Positions 1 through 4,821 of a DNA stretch of 6,885 bases are shown here, piece by piece (positions within the stretch are counted from its first letter, which is position 1; every line of letters starts with the position of its first letter). The stretch is from Chloroflexota bacterium (lineage in GTDB: Bacteria; Chloroflexota; Ktedonobacteria; Ktedonobacterales; Ktedonobacteraceae). Below the pieces are notes generated by a model. That model was not told the origin of the DNA and searched no databases. It was given only the letters and a program-made list of their open reading frames with translations. The stretch covers positions 1 to 6,885 of the forward strand of contig VBHS01000098.1 of the NCBI GenBank assembly GCA_005881295.1. Reading direction: 5' to 3'. A program made the translations under genes and the position numbers.

Positions 1-55
1 CTCACCAAGGAAGGCAGGCAGACAGACAAATGGAGTGTGACATGAGGAAGACAAC

Positions 56-85
56 TTGCAATTGTCTACCTTCACATTCTACAAT
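56..85 (+). promoter_or_regulatory. Candidate sigma-70 promoter for pyk
   Basis: TTGCAA (56-61) and TACAAT (80-85) are separated by 18 bases and match the -35 and -10 consensus at 5 of 6 positions each. Transcription would begin near base 92, giving a leader of about 113 bases before the chosen pyk start. Nothing else in the first 200 bases matches as well. The call rests on sequence match and position alone. Confidence 0.5.
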
Positions 86-128
86 CTCGAAGAGAAGCAA
101 TTCGGCGAATGGACGATCACATCTATAC

Positions 129-145
129 AGGTGTTTATTACACCT
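129..145 (+). promoter_or_regulatory. Hairpin in the pyk leader
   Basis: AGGTGT (129-134) and ACACCT (140-145) form a perfect 6-bp stem with a 5-base TTATT loop. It lies in the transcribed but probably untranslated leader of pyk, about 60 bases before the start codon. No T-run follows, so it is not a terminator. It could be an mRNA structure or a DNA operator; the sequence does not decide between them. Confidence 0.35.
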
Positions 146-204
146 CAGTTGCGGGCGCACTGAAAACATCTAGTGTTGGCCTGATATGCGGTAAAGGATA
201 TCGT

Positions 205-1665
205 ATGCGACGTACAAAAATTGTTTGTACTATTGGGCCCGCTACCAATAGCGATGAAAAGTTGGAACAACTCGTACGTGCGGGTATGAACGTTGCTCGC
301 CTCAATTTTTCGCATGGCATGCAGGATGAGCACGCTCTTGTCATTGAACGTATTCAAGCTATCTCTGCTCGTCTCGGTTGTTCAATAGCCATCTTGCAGG
401 ATCTGCAAGGGCCGAAGATTCGTACTGGGCTGTTACAAGGTGGACAGCCGGTAGAGCTGGTTGATGGCGCAAGAGTAACCATTACTACCCGACCTGTGAT
501 AGGTGATGCTCAAACCATTGCGACAACGTATGAGTTACTGCCGCAGGATGTGAAGGTAGGCGATCGCATTCTCCTGGACGATGGACTAATAGAACTGCGT
601 GTAGTTGATCGTACTCAGACTGATGTGCACTGCCTGGTAGTACATGGAGGCCTGTTAGGTGAGCATAAGGGTATTAATTTACCAGGTGTTGCTGTCAGTG
701 CACCGGCGTTGACAGAAAAGGACCTGGACGATCTCCGATTTGGAGTGAAGCATGGTGTTGACTATATCGCGCTCAGCTTTGTGCGCAGGCCAGAGGATGT
801 GCTAGAGGCTAAAAACCTGATTCGGCAGTTACAAACTGAGCAGAAAGCTGGTAAACGTGTGCAAGTGCCGATCTCTTTGATAGCCAAATTAGAAAAACCA
901 GAGGCAGTTGCCCGGCTTGACGAAATACTTGAGGTGGTGGATGGTGTCATGGTGGCACGAGGTGATCTTGGCGTCGAGATGGCTCCTGAGAAGGTACCAC
1001 TGATCCAGAAGCGTATCATTAGTCGATGCAATGAGCAGGGACTACCGGTGATCACGGCCACACAGATGCTCGAGTCGATGATTACTAACCCGCGCCCAAC
1101 ACGAGCGGAGGCCAGTGACGTAGCTAATGCGATCCTGGATGGAACAGATGCCGTTATGCTTAGCGGCGAAACAGCCGTTGGCGCTTATCCGATTGAGGCT
1201 GTAGGGATGATGGTGCGTATCGCACTGGAGACAGAAAGCAGCGAACTCATAACTCTTCGACCTCAGTGTAAGCAGCTTAACCAGGCGCATGCTGTTAGCC
1301 ACGCGGCTCGTGCCCTCTCTGAAGAGGCTAGCGTTCAATCCATTGTGGTATTCACTCGTTCTGGTGCCTCGGCCCATCTAATCTCAAAAGATCGCCCTCG
1401 AACGCATATTCTGGCCTACACTCCCTCCGAACGAGTCTACCGTCAGCTTGCGCTCTGGTGGGGAGTCTGGCCTTACCAAATTGAAATGTATGGGACGACC
1501 GAGGAACTGATTGCCGTTGTAGAGCAGCGCCTGCTGCAAGATAAACTTGTCCAGCTTGGAGAACATGTGGTGATTATGGGTGGACTGCCTATTGCTAGCC
1601 AGGCACGGACGAACTTTGTGAAATTGCACAGAGTCGGCGACGGACGCCAGCCCGCTAAAAATTGA
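205..1665 (+). CDS. pyk: Pyruvate kinase
   Basis: Catalyses the last step of glycolysis in the cytoplasm, phosphoenolpyruvate + ADP to pyruvate + ATP. The ATG at 205 is chosen because AAAGGA (193-198) lies 6 bases upstream and the protein then opens MRRTKIVCTIGPAT, the normal family N terminus; this gives 486 aa, a usual length. The frame stays open back to 109, but that stretch has no ribosome site and no homology I recognise. Visible family residues are R32, N34 and S36 (in ARLNFSHG), D66 and K71 (QDLQGPKIR), the catalytic lysine K228 and metal ligand E230 (IAKLEKPEA), D254 (ARGDLG) and T286 (ATQMLES). The B domain spans about 72-168. The C-terminal domain (about 350-486) carries TRSGASA at 384-390, at the position of the sugar-phosphate effector loop, so allosteric control is plausible. 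The gene looks intact and single-copy here. Confidence 0.97.
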   Translation: MRRTKIVCTIGPATNSDEKLEQLVRAGMNVARLNFSHGMQDEHALVIERIQAISARLGCSIAILQDLQGPKIRTGLLQGGQPVELVDGARVTITTRPVIGDAQTIATTYELLPQDVKVGDRILLDDGLIELRVVDRTQTDVHCLVVHGGLLGEHKGINLPGVAVSAPALTEKDLDDLRFGVKHGVDYIALSFVRRPEDVLEAKNLIRQLQTEQKAGKRVQVPISLIAKLEKPEAVARLDEILEVVDGVMVARGDLGVEMAPEKVPLIQKRIISRCNEQGLPVITATQMLESMITNPRPTRAEASDVANAILDGTDAVMLSGETAVGAYPIEAVGMMVRIALETESSELITLRPQCKQLNQAHAVSHAARALSEEASVQSIVVFTRSGASAHLISKDRPRTHILAYTPSERVYRQLALWWGVWPYQIEMYGTTEELIAVVEQRLLQDKLVQLGEHVVIMGGLPIASQARTNFVKLHRVGDGRQPAKN

Positions 1666-1667
1666 CA

Positions 1668-1696
1668 TTGACAATTCCCGCCTTGCATGCTATCCT
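1668..1696 (+). promoter_or_regulatory. Extended -10 sigma-70 promoter for rpsP-khpA-rimM
   Basis: TTGACA (1668-1673), a 17-base spacer ending in TGC, and TATCCT (1691-1696) make a consensus -35, ideal spacing, a TG extended -10 and a good -10. It begins 3 bases after the pyk stop codon. A second TTGACA (1662-1667) overlaps that stop, giving the tandem TTGACATTGACA, but its spacing of 23 to the -10 is too long. Transcription should start near 1703. This is the strongest promoter in the window, as expected for a ribosomal protein operon. Confidence 0.75.
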
Positions 1697-1702
1697 ATTG
1701 AA

Positions 1703-1796
1703 GCCGTAGTTCAGGGGCGCTGTATGCGCCGCGCTCGAACGTGGTGCTGCAATAAATACAGACCCCAAAGTGGGGAAGAGGTGAGAATAACAAAGC
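1703..1796 (+). promoter_or_regulatory. Structured 5' leader of rpsP
   Basis: The inferred leader has two short hairpins: GGCGC (1716-1720) with GCGCC (1726-1730), and CCCCA (1763-1767) with TGGGG (1771-1775). The second ends 2 bases before the Shine-Dalgarno sequence GAGGTGA (1778-1784), which lies 12 bases from the ATG. A stem this close to the ribosome site could tune rpsP translation. I do not recognise a named ribosomal-protein leader family here. Confidence 0.4.
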
Positions 1797-2084
1797 ATGA
1801 CTGTCAAAATTCGTTTAAAACGTATGGGCATGAAGAAGACGCCCAGCTATCGCGTAGTCGTTGCCGATTCGCGTTTTCCGCGCGACGGTCGTATTATTGA
1901 GAACCTTGGTTGGTACAATCCCCTGGTAGAACCATCCATTATCAAAATTGATGAAGAGAAGACGCTTGGTTGGCTGAAGAATGGCGCTCAACCATCTGAC
2001 TCTGTGGCTCAACTCCTCAAACGCACGGGATTGCTTGAGCGTTTTGAGCAGACGAAAGCCGCTGCCAAATCAGAAACTGAATAA
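1797..2084 (+). CDS. rpsP: 30S ribosomal protein bS16
   Basis: Small-subunit ribosomal protein bS16, which binds 16S rRNA and helps assemble the 30S body. The 95-aa product shows the typical N terminus VKIRLKRMG (residues 3-11), then KTPSYRVVVADSRFPRDGR (14-32), ENLGWYNP (36-43) and the C-terminal GAQPSDSVAQLLKRTGL (63-79). These positions match the family closely and the length is normal. It starts with ATG behind GAGGTGA. It is the first gene of a plus-strand operon with khpA (29 bases to the chosen khpA start) and rimM, a widespread arrangement in Gram-positive and related bacteria. Its own strong promoter separates it from pyk, although read-through from pyk is possible because no terminator is seen between them. 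Confidence 0.98.
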   Translation: MTVKIRLKRMGMKKTPSYRVVVADSRFPRDGRIIENLGWYNPLVEPSIIKIDEEKTLGWLKNGAQPSDSVAQLLKRTGLLERFEQTKAAAKSETE

Positions 2085-2113
2085 TAGCATTAACAGTAAG
2101 GGTTGGATTGGAT

Positions 2114-2344
2114 ATGCGTAAACTGGTTGAGTACATCGCTCAGTCGCTCGTCGATGATCCGTCCGCTGTACAGGTGCGCGAAGTACGCAATGATCGCAAT
2201 GCCCTGGTATTGGAGTTGCATGTTGCACCAGATGATTTCGGCAAAGTGATTGGTCGCCAGGGGCGAGTTGCCAGGGCGATGCGTACACTGCTACGTGCAG
2301 GCGGAGCTCGTGAAGGTCGCCATACCTCATTAGAAATCTTGTAG
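2114..2344 (+). CDS. khpA: KH-domain RNA-binding protein KhpA
   Basis: Small single-KH-domain RNA-binding protein (YlqC/KhpA family). In firmicutes such proteins pair with KhpB and affect cell-wall growth and mRNA control; that role is family knowledge and not shown here. The 76-aa product opens MRKLVEYIAQSLVDDP, as the family does, and carries the RNA-gripping GxxG loop as GRQG at residues 47-50 within KVIGRQGRVARAMRTLL. The ATG at 2114 is preferred over an in-frame TTG at 2108: TAAGG (2097-2101), aligned to the anti-Shine-Dalgarno sequence, gives better spacing to the ATG. Choosing the TTG would add only two residues. It lies between rpsP and rimM, and its stop codon abuts the rimM ribosome site, so translation of the two is probably linked. 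Confidence 0.93.
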   Translation: MRKLVEYIAQSLVDDPSAVQVREVRNDRNALVLELHVAPDDFGKVIGRQGRVARAMRTLLRAGGAREGRHTSLEIL

Positions 2345-2356
2345 AGGACATCGGCT

Positions 2357-2944
2357 GTGCCAAAGCCAAATGAAACAGAGTGGGCTACAATTGGAAAAGT
2401 GGTAGCCCCTTTTGGTATACACGGTGAGATCAAAGTTCTTTCACTGACTGATATCCCCAATCGCTTCGCGGAACTGGAAGTGATTTATCTTGGCTCTGAT
2501 CATATCCGTCACACCATCATAAGCGTTCGCCCTTATAAAGGTGATATGGTGGTGATGAAATTAGCAGGCATCGAGGATGCTAACACTGCCGAGACACTGC
2601 GCAACTTTGACCTCAGCATTCCCCTGAGCCAGCTGGCGCCATTACCCCCAGATTCATACTACCAGCATGATATAATCGGGCTGGAGGTGGCGACGATTGA
2701 TGGCCAGAATGTGGGAAAGATCGTCGATATCATGGTGACGGGAAGCAATGATGTGTATATTATCGAGGGGAAGACACCTGGGCGAGAGATCCTGATTCCT
2801 GCGATCAAAGACGTGATCAAGCAAGTTGACCTTATCCGTAAGTTGATGTATATTGAACCCATGAAAGGTTTGTTGGATGACGTTGAAATAGTTTCCAGCG
2901 CTGAAGAGGAGGATGAGCAATCGGTAGAAACTACCGATAGTTGA
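2357..2944 (+). CDS. rimM: Ribosome maturation factor RimM
   Basis: Assembly factor that binds ribosomal protein uS19 and helps the 30S head and 16S rRNA mature. The 195-aa product has the N-terminal RimM beta-barrel domain (about 10-95) with the signature TIGKVVAPFGIHGEIKV, and the C-terminal PRC-barrel domain (about 100-175) starting at the conserved YYQHDIIG (101-108) and including GREILIPAIKDVI. Residues 180-195 form an acidic tail (SAEEEDEQ), somewhat longer than the bare family core. The start is GTG at 2357, with AGAGGA (2343-2348) 8 bases upstream and overlapping the khpA stop codon. In most bacteria trmD and rplS follow; here neither does, and no terminator is evident straight after the gene. 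Confidence 0.96.
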   Translation: MPKPNETEWATIGKVVAPFGIHGEIKVLSLTDIPNRFAELEVIYLGSDHIRHTIISVRPYKGDMVVMKLAGIEDANTAETLRNFDLSIPLSQLAPLPPDSYYQHDIIGLEVATIDGQNVGKIVDIMVTGSNDVYIIEGKTPGREILIPAIKDVIKQVDLIRKLMYIEPMKGLLDDVEIVSSAEEEDEQSVETTDS

Positions 2945-3039
2945 AATAATACGACTAGGTTCTGTGTTTTCCATAGTGGAACTTAATGAAACTCATGTAC
3001 GCTTAGAGGCGTATAGGTGGTAAATAACATGTAAGAGAA

Positions 3040-3074
3040 ACCATGTACATATCATGGTAACTCATCGCTATAGT
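3040..3074 (+). promoter_or_regulatory. Candidate promoter with an operator-like inverted repeat
   Basis: TATAGT (3069-3074) matches the -10 consensus at 5 of 6 positions and would start RNA near 3081, just ahead of the ribosome site of the next gene. The -35 position (3046-3051, TACATA) is poor and lies inside a perfect 6-bp inverted repeat, ACCATG (3040-3045) with CATGGT (3053-3058). CATGTA also occurs at 2994, 3028 and 3042. A weak -35 covered by a dyad is the usual form of a regulated promoter, but no regulator is known. Confidence 0.35.
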
Positions 3075-3104
3075 GAGGCACAGATCTTGTAGGGAGATTA
3101 TCTC

Positions 3105-3332
3105 ATGGCTGACCATACCCCAACTTTTGCTGACATATGTAGCGCAATAGCCGATGGCCAGGTTGCTGCTACGATTGAGGACTCGATGTACCAGTTGAAT
3201 GTATATGAACTGCGTCGTTACCTCAATAAGTTTCGTTCTTTACCCGTTGTTTCTAGCGCAGATGGCCAGGATTCCTCTCCACATTCCGATATACAAAACT
3301 GGTCTGTTCCGATCCAGTCTTCCGTTGCATAG
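3105..3332 (+). CDS. Small protein of unknown function, 75 aa
   Basis: I do not recognise this protein. It reads MADHTPTFADICSAIADG at the start and has no membrane segment, signal peptide or cysteine pair. Residues 8-45 (to NKFRSL) look helical and mixed in charge, including the segment YELRRYLNK, while residues 48-75 are rich in serine, polar and probably disordered. Coding is supported by a good ribosome site, AGGGAG (3091-3096), 8 bases before the ATG, by a candidate promoter just upstream, and by a hairpin plus T8 terminator that begins at the stop codon. It follows rimM by 160 bases and could also be read from the rpsP promoter. A helical stretch of this size could be a protein-protein contact module, but no function can be given. 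Confidence 0.6.
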   Translation: MADHTPTFADICSAIADGQVAATIEDSMYQLNVYELRRYLNKFRSLPVVSSADGQDSSPHSDIQNWSVPIQSSVA

Positions 3333-3353
3333 GCCCTAGTGGCCGTTTTTTTT
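3332..3353 (+). terminator. Intrinsic terminator after the 75-aa gene
   Basis: GGCC (3332-3335) and GGCC (3341-3344) form a short all-GC stem with a CTAGT loop, followed by G and eight Ts (3346-3353). The stem starts at the last base of the stop codon. The 4-bp stem is short, but the T-run is strong and directly adjacent. It would also end transcripts coming through from rimM. Confidence 0.55.
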
Positions 3354-3375
3354 AGGCTTTTTCGGGTTTGAGCGG

Positions 3376-3404
3376 TTGCGCAAAAGGCAAAGAAGAACTA
3401 TAAT
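3376..3404 (+). promoter_or_regulatory. Candidate promoter for the small membrane protein
   Basis: A perfect -10, TATAAT (3399-3404), lies 17 bases after TTGCGC (3376-3381), which keeps only the TTG of the -35 consensus. Transcription would begin near 3411, leaving a leader of about 125 bases before the ATG at 3536. It sits directly after the upstream terminator, as a new transcription unit would. AATTGAT (3402-3408), overlapping the -10, is repeated inverted as ATCAATT at 3443-3449. Confidence 0.5.
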
Positions 3405-3452
3405 TGATAAAGTCTGGAGGTTAAAGGCTTTCGGGCGAAGGAATCAATTGCT

Positions 3453-3524
3453 ATGTTCGCGTTTTTTGCCATACAAATCAACGCGAGACCGCGTACACTA
3501 CGGGCATTATGCCTGGCCATGTAG
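3453..3524 (+). CDS. Possible 23-codon upstream ORF (leader peptide)
   Basis: A short ORF lies between the candidate promoter and the small membrane protein gene. It begins with ATG behind GAAGGA (3437-3442, 10 bases away) and encodes MFAFFAIQIN followed by an arginine-rich stretch (RPRTLR) and a hydrophobic end (LCLAM). Its TAG is 11 bases before the next start codon and touches the ribosome site AAAGG of that gene, so ribosomes ending here could affect the downstream start. A long hairpin (3457-3486) lies inside it. ORFs this short occur by chance, so the evidence is position and ribosome site only. Confidence 0.25.
   Translation: MFAFFAIQINARPRTLRALCLAM
3457..3486 (+). promoter_or_regulatory. 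Long imperfect hairpin in the membrane-protein leader
   Basis: TCGCGTT (3457-3463) pairs perfectly with AACGCGA (3480-3486). Inside it, TTTG (3465-3468) pairs with CAAA (3474-3477) around the loop CCATA, separated by a small 1x2 internal loop. That gives 11 base pairs in all. No T-run follows, so it is not a terminator. It lies about 50 bases ahead of the start codon and inside the possible upstream ORF. Confidence 0.45.
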
Positions 3525-3535
3525 AAAGGTTGTTC

Positions 3536-3799
3536 ATGGAGCCACTTGATACAGACATGGAAGACACGATGCGTGAACCGCGTCAAGCAACTCCTGGTTC
3601 ACGGCTGAATGCATTATTGATTCTCCCATCGCTTGGAATACTCCTGATTCTGTTCTTTATTGCTGCGGCCGTCTTCCAATTCGATATTTCTGGTCTGGTA
3701 GACACAATAATGGGCCTGATGATACTATTCTTTATCGTGTTGGTTGGAATGCTATTCTGGGCATTGGCACCACGTGCTAACCGTGCGAACAAAGCATAA
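3536..3799 (+). CDS. Small two-helix membrane protein of unknown function
   Basis: I do not recognise the family. The ATG at 3536 is chosen over an in-frame ATG at 3509 because AAAGG (3525-3529) lies 6 bases before it; the product is 87 aa. Residues 1-22 are polar and acidic at first (MEPLDTDMEDTM). Two strongly hydrophobic segments follow: about 25-48 (LNALLILPSLGILLILFF onward) and about 54-78 (LVDTIMGLMILFFIVLVG onward), joined by a very short turn near QFDIS. The tail (APRANRANKA) is positive. By the positive-inside rule the C terminus is cytoplasmic, and with two helices so is the N terminus. Its own promoter and terminator suggest a separate unit. It could be a stress-type small membrane protein or a subunit partner, but nothing nearby says which. 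Confidence 0.6.
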   Translation: MEPLDTDMEDTMREPRQATPGSRLNALLILPSLGILLILFFIAAAVFQFDISGLVDTIMGLMILFFIVLVGMLFWALAPRANRANKA

Positions 3800-3811
3800 C
3801 TGTTTTTGCTG

Positions 3812-3856
3812 TTAGACTAGGCCAGTAGCATATTTATAACTACTGGCCTAGTCTAA
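3812..3856. terminator. 17-bp perfect inverted repeat between convergent genes
   Basis: TTAGACTAGGCCAGTAG (3812-3828) is followed, after the 11-base loop CATATTTATAA, by its exact reverse complement at 3840-3856. It lies between the 3' ends of the membrane-protein gene and the convergent BtuF-like gene, whose last two codons and TAG stop are inside the right arm. On the plus strand it is followed by ATTGTTT, a weak T-run; on the minus strand no T-run follows. The likely role is a shared terminator or 3'-end stabiliser for both transcripts. Confidence 0.65.
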
Positions 3857-4792
3857 TTGTTTCCATCCTTGCGCATCGACTTCCATACCAAATTTCTCTC
3901 CCCACATTACTCGCGCCAACAACTCAGCGGATTCTACCAGTCGTGGCCCAGAACGGTTGAGATAGTGGTTGCCATCTATGGCGTAAACTCGTCCCGCCTG
4001 TACTGCTTGTAGCGATTGCCACAGGGGATGCCTCTGCAACAAAGGGAGATCTATCATCGTGCGTTCGATTGTAAAACCGCAAGGTGAGAGGACCAGGATG
4101 TCGGGGTCAGCCTGACGCAACTCTTCCCAGCTGAGCCAGGGTGAATGCATTCCAGTTTCACCGAAGATGTGCTCGCCTCCGGCGCATGCCACGAGTTCAG
4201 GGGTCCAGTTCCCTGCACCCATCAATGGATCGAGCCACTCTAAAACAGCAACCCGTGGCTTAGTTCCGAAGCTGGAAGTAACATTATACATCTCATTCAG
4301 CCTCTTCTTATAGCCATCGACTAGTTGTTCGGCTTGCCTGCGTTTACCCAGCGCCTGACCGACGCGCAAAACATCATTCCAAACGTCACTCAACTGATAG
4401 GGGGACAAAGAGATGATGCGAGGTTGAAGCCCTGTCAACTGTTGAACGGCTTGCATGACATCGCGTTCACTTACGGCACAGACTTCGCATTGTGTTTGGG
4501 TAAAAATTATGTCTGGCTGCAAGGCTTGCAACTGTTCTACATCGATAGCGTAGATACTGAGAGCTTTGAGAGCAGCGCTTTCTGAGGCAGGTGACGCGTG
4601 TGCAAGCTTCTTGATTTGTTCATCAATCTGAGCACTACTACCTCCAGTATCGATCTGCACCCTGCTGACCACAGGTAACGAGCGTACCTGTGGAGGAAAA
4701 TCACACTCGTGCGAGCGTCCCACTAGTTGGTCCAGGCAGCCCAGTTGATAGATCATCTCAGTTGCGCTCGCGAGTAAAGAAACAATTCTCAT
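3848..4792 (-). CDS. BtuF-like cobalamin-binding family protein, no signal peptide
   Basis: A protein with the periplasmic-binding (BtuF/FepB-type, helical-backbone) fold, of the group usually annotated as cobalamin-binding protein. The ATG at 4792 is preferred to an in-frame GTG at 4807: AAAGGG lies 6 bases before the ATG, and MRIVSLLASATEMIYQLG is the normal family start. The product is 314 aa. Family marks include SHECDFP (27-33), QCEVCAV (101-107), EWLDPLMGAGNW (185-196), HSPWLSWEEL (216-225) and NHYLNRSGPRLV (275-286). There is no lipoprotein or Sec signal, so as read it stays in the cytoplasm, and no BtuC/BtuD partner lies in the window. True substrate and role are therefore uncertain; cobalamin is the family label and is not shown here. 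It lies 29 bases after the lipid kinase gene and is probably co-transcribed with it. Confidence 0.88.
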   Translation of the reverse strand: MRIVSLLASATEMIYQLGCLDQLVGRSHECDFPPQVRSLPVVSRVQIDTGGSSAQIDEQIKKLAHASPASESAALKALSIYAIDVEQLQALQPDIIFTQTQCEVCAVSERDVMQAVQQLTGLQPRIISLSPYQLSDVWNDVLRVGQALGKRRQAEQLVDGYKKRLNEMYNVTSSFGTKPRVAVLEWLDPLMGAGNWTPELVACAGGEHIFGETGMHSPWLSWEELRQADPDILVLSPCGFTIERTMIDLPLLQRHPLWQSLQAVQAGRVYAIDGNHYLNRSGPRLVESAELLARVMWGEKFGMEVDAQGWKQLD

Positions 4793-4821
4793 GCTTGACC
4801 CTTTCACCGTTAGCTTCTTCT

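Noticed and set aside
1..45. Tail of an upstream gene (frame 1 open to a TGA at 43-45)
   Set aside because: Only 14 codons are visible, with no recognisable motif; the GGCAGGCAGACAGACA run looks like simple repeat sequence.
109..204. N-terminal 32-residue extension of pyruvate kinase from an ATG at 109
   Set aside because: No ribosome site lies before 109 and the extension does not resemble the family, whereas ATG 205 has AAAGGA at 6 bases and starts the conserved N terminus.
1042..1377. 111-aa antisense ORF inside pyk, and other antisense ORFs in pyk, rpsP, rimM and the lipid kinase gene
   Set aside because: They are mirror frames of strongly conserved coding sequence, lack ribosome sites and resemble no protein family.
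2108..2113. TTG start for khpA
   Set aside because: It adds only two residues, and the ribosome site TAAGG is better spaced for the ATG at 2114.
2969..2981. TTCCA/TGGAA hairpin after rimM as a terminator
   Set aside because: The stem is 5 bp and AT-rich, and no T-run follows on either strand.
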